From contig JAGYXB010001569.1 of the NCBI GenBank assembly GCA_022495005.1, positions 1,674,001 to 1,738,000 of the forward strand: DNA of 64,000 nt. Direction: 5' to 3'. Below the pieces are notes generated by a model. It made no database searches. It had not been told where the DNA came from and saw only the letters and a list, made by a program, of their open reading frames with translations. The DNA comes from Rhyacophila brunnea (lineage: Eukaryota > Arthropoda > Insecta > Trichoptera > Rhyacophilidae). The position numbers were made by a program, and so were the translations under genes. Shown here piece by piece: positions 45,355 to 56,594 of the stretch; the stretch's first letter is position 1, and each line of letters starts with the position of its first letter.

Positions 45355-45425
45355 AAATTTGAACCCGTATAACCATTGGTGTCGCGCCAATCTGTACATT
45401 AACCAATTATGCTACGAGCCTCCTA
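45355..45425 (-). pseudogene. tRNA-like sequence (SINE head or tRNA pseudogene)
   Basis: The minus strand has an A-box TAGCATAATTGG and a B-box-like GGTTCAAAT at tRNA spacing, with an anticodon-arm-like TTGGCGCGACACCAA. It shares the GGCGCGA loop with 31368-31439. The acceptor stem is not closed. Confidence 0.45.
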
Positions 45426-45537
45426 TCTAATTACGACCATTTAAACTAGTAGTAGGTCATAGATCAAATTGCGTTATTACTGACTATCGGTTTTTGTGTT
45501 TTAAATCAAGGAATATTAATTACCTTAATTACGGGTC

Positions 45538-45923
45538 TAGGACGATTTGGCACCGGACAACTGGACGCCACGGAATTCGAAAATAAATAGACGTTAGGTA
45601 CTTATAGGTACTTTAAAAAAAATATTTAATATTATTATTTATATTTCAATGATTATATTATGATTTAATAGTTGATGAGAATGTAAATATGCAGACGTAA
45701 ACAATGATTTAATCGTGCATATGTTTAAGTTCCAACGAAAAAAGAGTTTTTTTATTTTATATAAAGCCTTAGGCATGGTAATTCTCAATCCGCGATAAAG
45801 AATACATTATGTTAAGAGTAAAATAAATTCAAACTACTAAGTAGTAGATAGAAACTGATTATAATACCTCGTCTACAGACTGTGCGGCGACCAATTGTCC
45901 GGAGGCCAGTCGTCCCATTCCCT
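45538..45923 (+). mobile_element. Non-autonomous DNA element
   Basis: Left end AGGACGATTTGGCACCGGAC and, inverted, right end GGGACGACTGGCCTCCGGAC, continuing as AACTGGACGCC and AATTGGTCGCC. About 24 of 31 bases agree. An inverted copy is at 21827-22250. Interior AT-rich and non-coding. Confidence 0.75.
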
Positions 45924-46551
45924 TAATTACTAACCGGCGCCCGGCTCTCAACAAATATTTTAGTTATAACATCTACTTGAACTTGTAAGAAGCAACAAAA
46001 AATGACATCTGTCCTTTCCAGAGAAATCAAATTTTCTTGAGAAATTTTATTCAGCATTTTTTTTAAATTCAGGTTGCGGTCGGCAGCCTAGTCAGGTGAC
46101 GATTTCTCGAGAATCTAAAAGTATCACATTTTTCCTCATACTAACACGAGTGGATAATACACGCTCCGAGAGTAGCATCTTGTTGACTAATGGACGACTT
46201 TTTAAAAAGTCGCGCGCTAAAAAATCGCAACTGTACTTCGGCTAGCGCATTTCGCAGATAAGTGTGTCAATAAATCTGAGGATTTTCGTCGGGCGTGCGA
46301 CAGTCATTGCAAATATTATAAAATGAAAACCCGGTGAGCTTTTTTTGCTTGGCAACCGTCGACCGGCAAGTGGGTGTGTTAATCACCTAGCTCAGTGTCA
46401 AATACCCTCCACTAACACCACTTATTTCCACGTTGACAACTAAGATCAGTTTTTCTGCATTGACATATTAATATGACTGCATTTACATATACTTATAATT
46501 TATAATACAGCAAAACTTTTCTGCACTTATCTGAGTGAATAGTATACATAC

Positions 46552-47059
46552 TTTATTTTTACCACGTTACCACGTTTTTATTAGCTCGTATTCTTGTTTG
46601 CCCGGTACAGATTTTTTCTTGTATGTCCAGTACAAATTTTTTCTTGTTTGTCCAAGATTTGTATTGGACGATTGAAGATTTTTAACTAACTTCCCGACTA
46701 GCTAGACATTTGAAACTTTTAGAATATATCAAAACACGACGACAATGCATTCTTTTAATACTTTTAGCCATCTTTAAGTAGAATTGAATTCATTTTCAGT
46801 TAATTCTGTTTTGTATGAAAAGTTATTTCGGAAGAAATCCGTAATCCAATCCACTATTATTGGTTGCTAAGGGGGTGGTCATAGCAACTAAATTATTAAT
46901 ATATACGTGCGTTACTATGGAAATCAATATGATAATATTTATTCAGTATTTCTATCAAGTACAAAAAAAAGTATTTATTAATAGATAGAATTGTCAAGTT
47001 TATATGATTCAACAGAAAATTTTAAAACGTGGTATATAAAAAGTTCTTTTTATCTTGTA
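46552..47059 (-). repeat. Dispersed repeat family A, copy 4 (uninterrupted)
   Basis: Same family as 31446, 34713 and 40829, in minus orientation. It keeps the intact CTTTAAGTAGAATTG site (TTAA at 46774-46777) that is occupied in the 34713 copy, and a single version of the 169-bp segment. Confidence 0.8.
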
Positions 47060-47399
47060 ATTATTATAACTAAACATAAACGTTGAGTCAAGTAGTGACC
47101 ACAAAGAACGCCATACCGCATGTTGTTTCTTCGATGTGTGTTTGTATCCATATCACGGCCCTACATCCTGAAGTGGGACCCTCGACACAGCGGATCACAA
47201 CAGCTGTTTTATACCATCTAACATAGGTACAACGAGTTAACGAGGAGTGTGTCCTCTCTCTTTGCAATCCGTGAGAGTGATTGTTCACTATGGGAGCATA
47301 GTACAACACATATAGACCCTAATCTAATCCTTCTAGCGTTACGTCACAGCATCCTTCTATGGCACTATGGAAGAAGAAACTCCGAATATCATCATAGAT

Positions 47400-47722
47400 C
47401 AGTGGCGAAGGGTGGAGGTAGGCTGATCCGCCATAAATGGTGCAAACCAAACTTTGTCAGTCATACGTATTTGTTTTCATTTAAATAAGACCACAATTTA
47501 CAGATGGTGTTGGTTAGTTTTTAAATTCAATTAAACCCTGCGAAACCAAGCCATAATGGATAATAGTCAAAAATCTATAAAATATCTAAATCCATGCAAT
47601 TAAATCATACATAACTTTGAATATTTTATAATATAGAGAATAATATTTTGTATCTATTATACGAGTAGTTTGGTTTATTCAGGGCTAAATTAATTTAATA
47701 AAAATGAAACAACAATATGTGT

Positions 47723-47758
<36 letters not shown>

Positions 47759-48004
47759 TCTCAATCCAACGAAAACAAATTTAGTATGAATGAAAAAGTG
47801 TGCACAATTTTGTCGTAGCGCCCAAAATATACCAAAACTATTATGGTTTTCGTTTAGGCAGGGTTTATTAATTTTTAAAAACTAACCAATACCATCTGTA
47901 AATTGTATTCCTAGTTCAATAAAAACAAATATGTAGGACTTACAAAGTGTAATGTGCACTATTTATGGCGGATCTAAACAGCCTACCTCCACCCTTCGCT
48001 ACTG
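47400..48004. mobile_element. hAT MITE with exact 8-bp duplication
   Basis: TCATAGAT at 47392-47399 and 48005-48012. Termini CAGTGGCGAAGGGTGGAGGT and inverse, then CCGCCATAAATGGTGC and its inverse. The 605-bp interior is non-coding and includes a (TA)n run at about 47726-47753. A truncated copy is at 25930-26347. Confidence 0.93.
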
Positions 48005-48205
48005 TCATAGATGATGATAATATGTATGAACTTGATTTTTTAATTCTTTATTTTAACTGTATGTATAGTAATGCTATTTCAATTAAATCAGAGATTGTTT
48101 ATAAATGTAGCGTTTCTACAAACAATGGTTGACATTTCATTTACTACACCCGCTTTCTAGGAGCCATCCCTTATCTAAAAAATATTGCATTTGCTCAGTC
48201 TTGGG

Positions 48206-48812
48206 TAGAGTTGGGTATTTCCCGAGAAAATCTCAATCTCGAGATTCGTGATTTCCCGAAATGATGAAATTTTGAATTCTCAAGATTCGGGATTTCCAGA
48301 AAAGAATTCTCGAGAAATCGGGAAATTTCAAAAAAACTTGTAAAAATCCTAAAATCTGTGTAAAAAAATAGACAAATTCCAAAAATATATGATTTTTTTT
48401 ATTTATGTAACAAAATAGAAGCAGGAAAACAAATATAAATTAAAACATTACTTATTAAAATAGGATTTCAAAAAACCCAGACTTTCAATCGCTGCGTCTG
48501 ACAATCGCGTACGCTTTTGAGACAAAAAATTCCCTGATGTCGCAAAAATTGCGCTCATTTTGATTCGACGTTGGCTTAATTGTGTTAAATGCCCTGACTA
48601 GTCCTTGAATTTTGTGTTTTCTGTCCACTTTTTTCCATATAGAAAATCATTTTTAATAAGGAAATAATAAAGAAATCCCGAATCCCGAGAAAAGATTCTC
48701 GAGATCCGGGATTTCCCGAAATGTTAAAAATTTCCATTCACGAGATTCGGGATGAAAAATCCCGAAAATTTCTCGAGAATTCCCGTCGGGAAATTCCCGA
48801 AACCCAACTCTA
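48206..48812 (-). mobile_element. hAT non-autonomous element with transposase remnant, copy 1
   Basis: Flanking octamers GTCTTGGG (48198-48205) and GCCTTGGG (48813-48820) agree at seven of eight. Termini TAGAGTTGGGT with subterminal TTCCCGAGAA and CTCGAGATTCGGGA repeats in both orientations. A copy in opposite orientation is at 53515-54095. Confidence 0.9.
48448..48590 (-). pseudogene. hAT transposase C-terminal end (hATC dimerisation tail)
   Basis: The minus strand reads ANVESKMSAIFATSGNFLSQ and RTRLSDAAIESLGFLKSYFN before a stop. SxNVES..FSxxGxxxSxxRxRLSxxxxExLxFLKS is the C-terminal dimerisation segment of hAT transposases. Only this tail is left, so the element depends on an autonomous relative. 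Confidence 0.8.
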
Positions 48813-49233
48813 GCCTTGGGTATCTGCTCCTGAGACATTACGAGACGTAAATAACTGCTAATGCTTCACATCGTATCGCGGCGCTGGGCGGTTGGTTTGG
48901 AGGAGTCATTGTGTTGTCTTTCCCTTGTAGGTATTCCGGTGGTTTTTATTAGGTTATTATTAATATTATTATATTTCCATTACATTAATATATTTACATT
49001 AAATGTGAAGTTAATTTTATGGCATATAAATTGTATGTTTAATTTTTAATTATGATAGCGGCTTTTACTGTCAACAGTAAACTAGTTATTAACAGATTTA
49101 TTACACATAATTTGTATTTTCTTCCATTGTTTCGTTGCTACTATTAAGTATCGGGTATTATAAATCTATCTATCTCGAAACATGTACACTATCATTAACA
49201 ATGCTATTTACATTTCTACAAATGAGTAAAATA

Positions 49234-49372
49234 GAGTCTGCTTCTATAAGCTGGCGTGCGCCCCCCGCTTCAGCATCCATCTCGTTCCCTCCAATTGAAA
49301 GATGTAACAGTTGAACGCGATGGCACAATGATTTCCGTGTGACGTGTACGCCAGCTTATAGAATACTGACTC
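49234..49372. mobile_element. Short MITE with TA duplication
   Basis: Termini GAGTCTGCTTCTATAAGCTG and, inverted, GAGTCAGTATTCTATAAGCTG, ending near GACTC, with TA at 49232-49233 and 49373-49374. The 139-bp length and TA target fit the Tc1/mariner group. Confidence 0.75.
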
Positions 49373-49462
49373 TAGGTTCGCAGATTCTGCTGGATTTTGA
49401 GGCGCGTCAAGATGGGGGGAGCTAACTAACGTTGACATTGGCTTGTAATCCTTTAGTTTAGG

Positions 49463-49515
49463 ACTTTGAAAATATCCTAGCAGCTACCTTATCTACTGTG
49501 ATATTTTCAAAGTCC
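49463..49515. repeat. Hairpin
   Basis: GGACTTTGAAAATAT and its exact inverse ATATTTTCAAAGTCC surround a loop of about 22 bp. No flanking duplication was seen. Confidence 0.6.
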
Positions 49516-49834
49516 CATTCGTCGTAAAAATAATAAGATTTGGTTTTTTAGGGCACTCTTGCACACTATTATTCTAATGTGCAAAGAGCCTACTGCGTGA
49601 CGGTAAGAGAAAACTAAGCCTGAGTTTAAAGCGCGAGGTTTCATAGTATTATATTTCTCTCACTACTGCGGTGTACAACCTAACTGTACGATGAGATCAC
49701 GCGAAATTCTACGTGGTTAGTTTTAAAACGACTTTGACGTGTCCTGGTTGAGGAAATAAAAATAGTAGGTGATGGTTAATGCTTCCTCTTCAATACTCCA
49801 ATAAAATTATATTAACAAATTTACTACTGATAAG

Positions 49835-49945
49835 ATAATTACTAATTATCTATTAATTACCACATTTAAATAGAATGCTAATTATATATAATGGCCACCT
49901 AATCGTTACACGCCTAGCGCGTCTTTACCGCTGAAAGACTTAATA
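49835..49945 (-). repeat. Dispersed repeat, inverted copy of 3510-3600
   Basis: Contains ATTAATTACCACATTTAAAT, GGCCACCTAATCGTTAC and GCCTAGCGCGTC, the reverse complement of the block in the Pdk intron. Confidence 0.55.
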
Positions 49946-50378
49946 AACTTTTTTTTATTCATCTAATGTAACATTCTCATCTTCACTATACATAATTAGA
50001 AAACACCCCCTAAACACTAGAAAAAATCTTTTGATACTTTGATTTGAAACACAAACGCATACTGTCAAAAATTCAAGTAATAATAAATATAAGTTAATTG
50101 CCTGTATATGCCGGACATAATAATAAGCAAAAACGTAAAAGAAAATTTTATTAGATCGTGCAATCCATTCAGCCACGTGCCCGCTAATTCGTTTTGTGAA
50201 AATAATTTCAACCTTCGCTTCGGATAAGAGCCAATCTCATTGCCAGTGTCACAAAAATAGTACCCGAAAAATATTTTTTAGTTAATAAAAATAGCGGTAT
50301 CATGCCTGGATAAATACACTCAACATTTCAGAGATCAAAGTGCAACACGCAGACAGTATTGGTTTACTCGATTTACTG

Positions 50379-51140
50379 CAGCGATTTCCAAACTGAGGCG
50401 CGCCTCCCTGGGGAGGTTCACGGACTGTTGCAAAGGGAGGCGCGAAAATTTTAACACGATAATGTAGCCGCAGGTTTGCAGTTTGCAAGTGCATAGTTTA
50501 TAAAACGGCAGCTAGTTATAAACTACATAAAAAACAGTCCTATAAAAGTTAGGTTGTTTGCATACCTGTATCAAGATAATAATATAAAGACTAATTTTAT
50601 TACAGGTAGGTAGGTACCTCATTTCTATACTATCGTGCATGGCCCCCACAACAAGAGACCAGTTAAGTGAGATGAACACACCACAAATTCGTTATATTAG
50701 TAAAAAAAAAGTTTAATTCAGAATATTAACATTTTATAATATAATATATGTGTCTGTGTGTGATTGTGTGGTGTGTGTGATTGATGATAATTCACATGTA
50801 GAATTTTATTTTATAATTATTTGTAGTGTATTTCCTGACTAAAAATGGTTATATAGAAACAAAAACCTTTGTTAAATTTTGGTTGAATCGAACTGAAGAC
50901 TAATATAATACTTTGTCAAGAAAAGCAATGTGAGTAGGTACTGCTACCATTCGTAACATCATATTTATGCGAAACGGAATTTTCTGCATTAGATGCAATA
51001 AAATCCATATATCGAGTCCGTATAGTGGAAAAAAGCACTTTTTAATTTTATTATATTTAATTTAATGAAATAAAGGGGGGGCGCCAAGATTAGATTGTTT
51101 TAAAAGGGAGGCGTAGTAACGTAAAGTTTGGAAAACACTG
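50379..51140. mobile_element. hAT-like non-autonomous element
   Basis: Termini CAGCGATTTCCAAACT and, inverted, CAGTGTTTTCCAAACT. Flanking octamers ATTTACTG and GTATACTG agree at six of eight. Subterminal GGCGCGCCTCCCTGGGGAGG and GGGAGGCG segments are present at the two ends. The interior is AT-rich with a (TG)n run near 50751-50782. Confidence 0.75.
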
Positions 51141-51262
51141 GTATACTGTGTGAAGAATCTAGAATCTAGATTATATTAAAAAAAAGAACTGTACTTACAC
51201 GAAAACAAGTAGATGGTAATAAAGCTTGGTCAAATAAATTAGCGAGTTTTTGTGTGATATAC

Positions 51263-51306
51263 GTCACAACATAACATAACATAACATAACATAACATAAC
51301 ATAACA
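51263..51306. repeat. (ACATA)n microsatellite
   Basis: About eight repeats of the pentamer CATAA, bounded on each side by CTAGAATCTAG-type strings (51158-51175 and 51310-51325). Confidence 0.9.
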
Positions 51307-51604
51307 TCTAGTCTAGAATCTAGAATAATTAATTAACACTTAAATGAGTCATATTTTTAATAGTGTTCTCTGTAAAAGAAAATAAAACTTTAATTAAAAT
51401 ATAAAAAAATAAACTTCTAATGATTTTTTATTATCCGAAAGATCAATAGGTACGTGGCGTTAACATTTGAAAATTATTTCGGGCATATTGAATGACAAAG
51501 AGCATACTGGAGGTCACTTTTTCAAGTTACGTGAAGTTAATGGTTTATCAGTATAACAGTGACTTCACGGAGCCCCACAGAAATAATCAATACGTGTCAA
51601 ATCG

Positions 51605-52075
51605 AAAAACCTTGGGGGCCAATTAATTGACATTCTCTCAAATCAACTTACCGCCAAATTTTGATTTCAATAAGTCGATAATTGTGGTCAGGGCTTCGGA
51701 CCAGAACTGAACCGAAAACCGGAACCGAACCGGAAAAAAATACCGGCTTTTTCGGTTTGGTACATGTTCATACAAGCGCGTTAACATGATCTTACTCCCC
51801 ACTCTAGTTGTCGTTTAAAAACATTTAAAAATTAATCACTTGAAGCTGAAACGAAAACCGGAAAAAAAAATTATTTTTTTCGAAATGCCGGAACCGAACC
51901 GATATATATTTTTGTACTTGAACCGGAACGAAAACCGAAACGAAAAAAATAACGGTTCGAAGCCCTGATTGCGGTCCCCGTAGGGCACGTAGCGTAGCGC
52001 CATCCTGTTGAAACCAAATCTCATCCATATGTTCAACAACAAAAAAAATCATTGATCATGGTCCGGTAACGATCT
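51605..52075 (-). pseudogene. Mariner-like transposase remnant split by a hAT insertion
   Basis: On the minus strand, 51976-52075 reads RYRTMINDFFVVEHMDEIWF and then QQDGATLRAL; 51610-51688 reads TIIDLLKSKFGGKLI before stops. WFQQDGA is the segment around the second catalytic Asp of mariner/Tc1-type transposases, and LLxxxFGxxLI follows it in the family. The break between the two halves is exactly the hAT insertion 51689-51967. Several stops show that it was dead anyway. Confidence 0.8.
51689..51967. mobile_element. hAT MITE inside a mariner remnant
   Basis: Termini CAGGGCTTCGGACC and, inverted, CAGGGCTTCGAACC. Flanking octamers ATTGTGGT (51681-51688) and ATTGCGGT (51968-51975) agree at seven of eight. 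The 279-bp interior repeats AACCGGAACCGAACCG and TTTTTCGGTT motifs in both orientations. Confidence 0.88.
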
Positions 52076-52079
52076 CGAA

Positions 52080-52880
52080 AAAAGTGTGTAATGTCGTTTT
52101 TCTTTGTGGTTAAAATGTTATCAGATTAATGCTCCCATCCCGTAGCACATTTTGAACCTTTAAACTAACATTGTCAGTTGGCAAAACCTGCCGAAATCGA
52201 AAGAACAATAATGAGGTCACCTCACGTCAGTGTTGCCACATTTTTCTATGCTGATTATAGTACAAAGGCGTAAAAATTATAGTATTTCTGAGAAATATAT
52301 AGTACAGGAACATTTTTCGTCTTGAATCCTTTAAAATTATGGTATTTTGGTATATTTGGCCTAAAATTATAGTATTTTACATTTTTCGCGAAATCAAAAT
52401 TATAGTATTGTACTATAATTATAGTACGGTTGGCATCACTGCCTCACGTCGAACTGCACTGCATCGACACCTGCATGACTCAATGAACGTTTTTATCATC
52501 TTCTACATGCCTACACTTTTCGACTGTCATGCCAAAATCACGTTTTTTTGTTTTTAGCGGTTGGCACTAGGTGTGTATTTTCTGTAGGAATATTGTCTAT
52601 TATCTATGGTCTGCAGGTTGGGTTCTGTTCAAAATATTATCTATGGATGTCATGTCGCAAGTAATTTTAAGGAAAGCACACGTAGAAACTGTTAAAATGA
52701 ATTGAGCATATAGTTGGCACTCTTCATCAGTGTCATTCTTCACTGAATTTACGGAGATGGTGCCCGTTCAAAATATTCTGCAAAATGACGAAACCATAGA
52801 CTAAATTTAACACCGCGACAGCGTGACAGTTAGTAGGCGACATGCACCTCAATAATTTGATTCGCGCTTAGCGGCCGACA
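52080..52880 (+). repeat. Dispersed repeat family E, copy 1
   Basis: Shares GTGTGTAATGTCGTTTTT, ATGCTCCCATCCCGTAGCAC, GCGGTTGGC, AATATTCTGCAAAATGACG and GACATGCACC with 58318-59280, in the same order. It is interrupted by a hAT MITE at 52228-52441 and lacks about 300 bp that the other copy has. Confidence 0.75.
52228..52441. mobile_element. hAT MITE with exact 8-bp duplication
   Basis: CCTCACGT at 52220-52227 and 52442-52449. Termini CAGTGTTGCCA and, inverted, CAGTGATGCCA. The 214-bp interior repeats the octamer ATTATAGTA at least six times. The related family E copy has the unoccupied site at about 58473-58480. Confidence 0.93.
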
Positions 52881-53514
52881 AGCGCCACGTAGGTCAAAAT
52901 CGTTTTTTTCGGTTAGGTACATGTTCAAACACGTGCGTTCACATGATCTTACTCCCTACTTCAGTTATCGCCTGTCAATTTATGGCTACGGCCGTATGTT
53001 GTAGCTTAACCACTGGGAAATGCCATTGGAAATGGCGTATTTCAAAAAAATACTACCTTATTCTTAGGTCAATAATTATTTTAAAACAATCGTTATCCGT
53101 AGGGTGTTTTATCACATTTGAATGGTCAAAGACATGGCTTATAATCAGTATCTTTAGAATTATCTTGAAATGTGGTAATCTTGCCCATTTTTTGAATAAT
53201 AAAATGCCTAATTCTTGTTAAATTTGGGATCACAAAGATTATAAATATAATTTTTTATTGCAAATATTTCACTAAGTATAATAATGTCAACATAAATTTG
53301 ACTATGGTTTTATAAATGCGTTTATAAATTAATAAATCTTAACACCACTGCACATGGATGTACTGAAATATGACTATATTCTAAAACATTAGATCGAGAG
53401 GTTTAAAAGAATACTATTTTATGTAATAAAAATACTTAATGCAGTCATCAAATGTTCAAAATAAATATAAAGGATAATACGGCTTCAAAATGATATAAAT
53501 AGATTATCTACAAC

Positions 53515-54095
53515 TAGAGTTGGGTTTCGGGAATTTCCCGACGGGAATTCTCGAGAAATTTTCGAAATTTTCAATCCCGAATCTCGAGAATATAAATTTT
53601 TAACATTTCGGGAAATCCCGGATCTCGAGAATCTTTTCTCGAGATTCGGGATTTCTTTATTATCAAATATTAATTGAAAAAACGATTTTCTATATGAAAA
53701 CGTGAACAGAAAACACAAAACGTTCAAAGACTGATCGGGGCATTTAACACAATTAAGCCAGGCTGATGGTGATGATGAAGCCAACGTCGACTCAAAATGA
53801 GCGCAATTTTTGCAACATCAGGGAATTTTGTGTCTCAAAATCGTATGCGATTGACAGTCTGTGTTTTGAAATTCCATTTTAATAAGTAATGTTTTTAATT
53901 ATTTTTGTTTTCCTACTTCTATTTTGTTTGTCTTACATAAATAAAAAAAATATATTTTTTGGAATTTGTCTGTTTTTACACTGAATTTTACAGTTTTTTT
54001 TTTAAATTTCCCGATATCTCGAGAATTCACGAGAATTTTTTTCGGGAAATCCCGAATCTCGAGATTGAGATTTTCTCGGGAAATACCCAACTCTA
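53515..54095 (+). mobile_element. hAT non-autonomous element, copy 2 (exact 8-bp duplication)
   Basis: TCTACAAC at 53507-53514 and 54096-54103. Same family as 48206-48812, in opposite orientation. It keeps a decayed transposase tail near 53780-53890 (ATGAGCGCAATTTTTGCAAC, TTTTGTGTCTCAAAATCG). Confidence 0.93.
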
Positions 54096-54774
54096 TCTAC
54101 AACGCTTAAGGAATGTCCAGGCTTATGCTCTGAAAATACCATAAAAACTCCACTTTGACCTACGTGGGGCATGTGGGCCCTTAAATGTCGAACGAAATAT
54201 ATATTATAAGAATTGTACATAATATACTAATAGTCTCATATTGTCATTAAAATACATTTACACATAACATCGTAAAAATGATTCGATTTAGTATACCTAA
54301 TCAATAACGTTGTATGTAGGTACATTGTTGAGCTTATTAAAATACCTACCTATGCAGAAGGTATGCTCCAAAAGTCACGTATGACTGTGAACAAATACCT
54401 ATAAGTATAAGCATGTTATTTATTAGATAAAATATTGTTATCCTATCCTGGGTACATATTGTAATAATTAAAAGCAATAAAATAACTTAGGTAGGCTCGT
54501 ATCTAATTCATAATGCTGACATTATCACTATTATCAGTCACCTATTTAAGTAATTAATGAATCTCGATAAACAGCATTGATTTACTAGTAATTAGGTATA
54601 CAATGTAATATTAAATTTATGCCACATCACTGGACTGCAGAATTATGCACTAAATCAAAGGTCTGCAACATTTTCCCCGCTCAGGGTGCAATATTTTATT
54701 TCTTTAAAACGTCAACCTCAAAGAAAGCAAAACTATTACTAGTATCAAAAATAGCGAGACCAACACAATTTTTG

Positions 54775-55135
54775 TCATTAAGGGTGATGCTTCTACCTAC
54801 CAGAGGCACCTAGCGGAAAAATACGAAGCTTGCAATTTGAGACATTTTTTTTGATAATTTACAATTTCAACTGTATTAATTAATAAATATGTATCTGCAA
54901 ACATTAAAAAGAAAATTATACTTAGTTACGTTATTATTACATTATATTTTATGGGCATATTTATTATTAACATTTAGTTTATTAAGTTTTCAATTTTTCC
55001 TCGTACAGATTTTTGACTAATTCATAGTTTTAATATTTTTTACATTTTTTATTTTTATATTATATAAAAATATAAATGTGTATAACTTGAAATCCTTTTT
55101 ATTTATATGAAAGCTTATTAAGGTATGGTCCAAAT
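54775..55135 (+). repeat. Dispersed repeat, second copy of 38040-38230
   Basis: Shares CTACCTACCAGAGGCACCTAG and AATACGAAGCTTGCAATTTG at the start, and GTGTATAACTTGAAATCCTT to GGTATGGTCC at the end. Confidence 0.6.
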
Positions 55136-55300
55136 ATTTAAGCTCGATTTGGCCTTAGTGGCGATCAGGTCTGAACAGCTGGTTGGACCGACGAACATTT
55201 CTTCCCCCTCAGAGCACATTCTAGGACATTCCCAGAGGATATGGCTTGCATCCTGTTATTCTCCGTCATATGGACATGGTACAGCATTACACCAATCAAT
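55136..55300 (-). pseudogene. Non-LTR retrotransposon C-terminal fragment (HILWECP)
   Basis: The minus strand reads NAVPCPYDGE, a stop, then QDASHILWECPRMCSEGEEM. CxCGxxQDxxHILxECPxxxxxR is the C-terminal CCHC-like zinc-binding segment of Jockey/R1-type elements. It is short and interrupted by a stop. Confidence 0.65.
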
Positions 55301-55393
55301 ACGTTTAGTAAGTTTTTATAAAAATATCATTAATTTTTAGTGGATATACATCACAGTTTCCGAACTAAAGGACAAGTAAACTGGTCATCTTAA

Positions 55394-56590
55394 GAGGACG
55401 TTCTACAGAATTGGCCTTGAGAATTGAAAATATGATTTTTTAACATGTGGTCCATAATATCTGGTCTACTAGTTAATATAAAAAGGTCGTGTCAAAGTTG
55501 TTTGTGTTAATAAATTTGCTCTGTGACTGATCCGACTCATATTTCACATTTATTTCATCAGGGCTGTCGAAGACATAAATCATAATATATATTTATAATT
55601 TTAAATTTTATTTATAATATATATTATTTAAGTTTTGTGCATCTAATGCCGGGTCCACACTGGCAACAAGTTAATTTGCTGGCAACCTCGTTAGATTTTA
55701 CGATAATTATTGTAAAATTTCTTAAGCAATTATGGTAAGTATCGTAAAATTTAATGAGGTTGCCAGCAACTTGTTGCCAGTGTGGAAATGGCTTAATATC
55801 CACTGTGGTTCACGTACTGACATGGACCTGGGGTTAGCTAATTCAGGAAGTCAACACCCATGATAGAATTTTTCCAGTTTTGGTTGCATTATATTCCAAA
55901 ACTCTTCTGTAAAAATCGTTTCCGAGTTTATAAATGGAAATTTCTCGGTGTACATAGTAAACAAACCTACGAATAAAAAAGACAAAAAGGAACATACTGA
56001 TTCATCGCAGTAAAATCTGGTAATCAAATTCGCCATTTTGAAAAGCGACGATTTTGCGTAAACAAATATCACGTGGTCTGTACGTGTGCGGCAAACTTCG
56101 AATGTGTTTGTAATTTTGTGCAAAGTGCGAATGTAATGTTTTCAAATAATTGATATGGATTAATTATACCATCGTATTATTTTCTCGAAATCATAAACAT
56201 ACTATAATAGTATTTGAGTATCAACCTATGTTCAATTTGAATTGGGTTATAATAATAATATACCCGTATATATATCAATAGTATGTTTGCTACAAAATCC
56301 ACCCAAGTTATCAGTACGTACTTGCTGAAATTAACATTTAAAAAATATGAATGCTTAATATTATTTTGACAGCCCTGTTTTCTGATCGGCTTCATCTCGC
56401 AGGTGTTCATAAAATAATAATAATTCTCCGCGCGGCAAAAATTATCAGTAATAATAATAATATTTCTTGAAATAAAATCTCCGATGATTAGTGATTTTTG
56501 CGAAAAGATCGATTTAAATTGACGTAGTTACGACGCCGAGGTCCTTTTTATACTGAATTATATTTGAACGGCGGCCTCTTCAGCGGGCCC
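55394..56590. mobile_element. TTAA-targeting element (piggyBac-like MITE), copy 2
   Basis: TTAA at 55390-55393 and 56591-56594. Nearly identical to 35650-36883 over most of its 1197 bp, so one is a recent copy. The shared minus-strand frame (55851-56123) ends differently because of a one-base deletion. It abuts a more diverged relative on the right through a shared TTAA. Confidence 0.85.
55647..55793. mobile_element. Tourist/Harbinger-type palindromic MITE, copy 3
   Basis: TAA at 55644-55646 and 55794-55796. Same position within the host TTAA element as 35901-36056, so both descend from one insertion. It is 9 bp shorter than copy 1 because of a central deletion. Confidence 0.85.
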
Positions 56591-56594
56591 TTAA

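Noticed and set aside
49955..50176. Minus-strand frame with a tRNA-like region near 50160-50195
   Set aside because: GTGCAATCCATTCAGCCACGTGC resembles part of a SINE head, but A and B boxes at proper spacing could not be placed.
51263..51306. CRISPR-like short repeat array
   Set aside because: It is a pentanucleotide microsatellite without spacers, in a eukaryotic setting.
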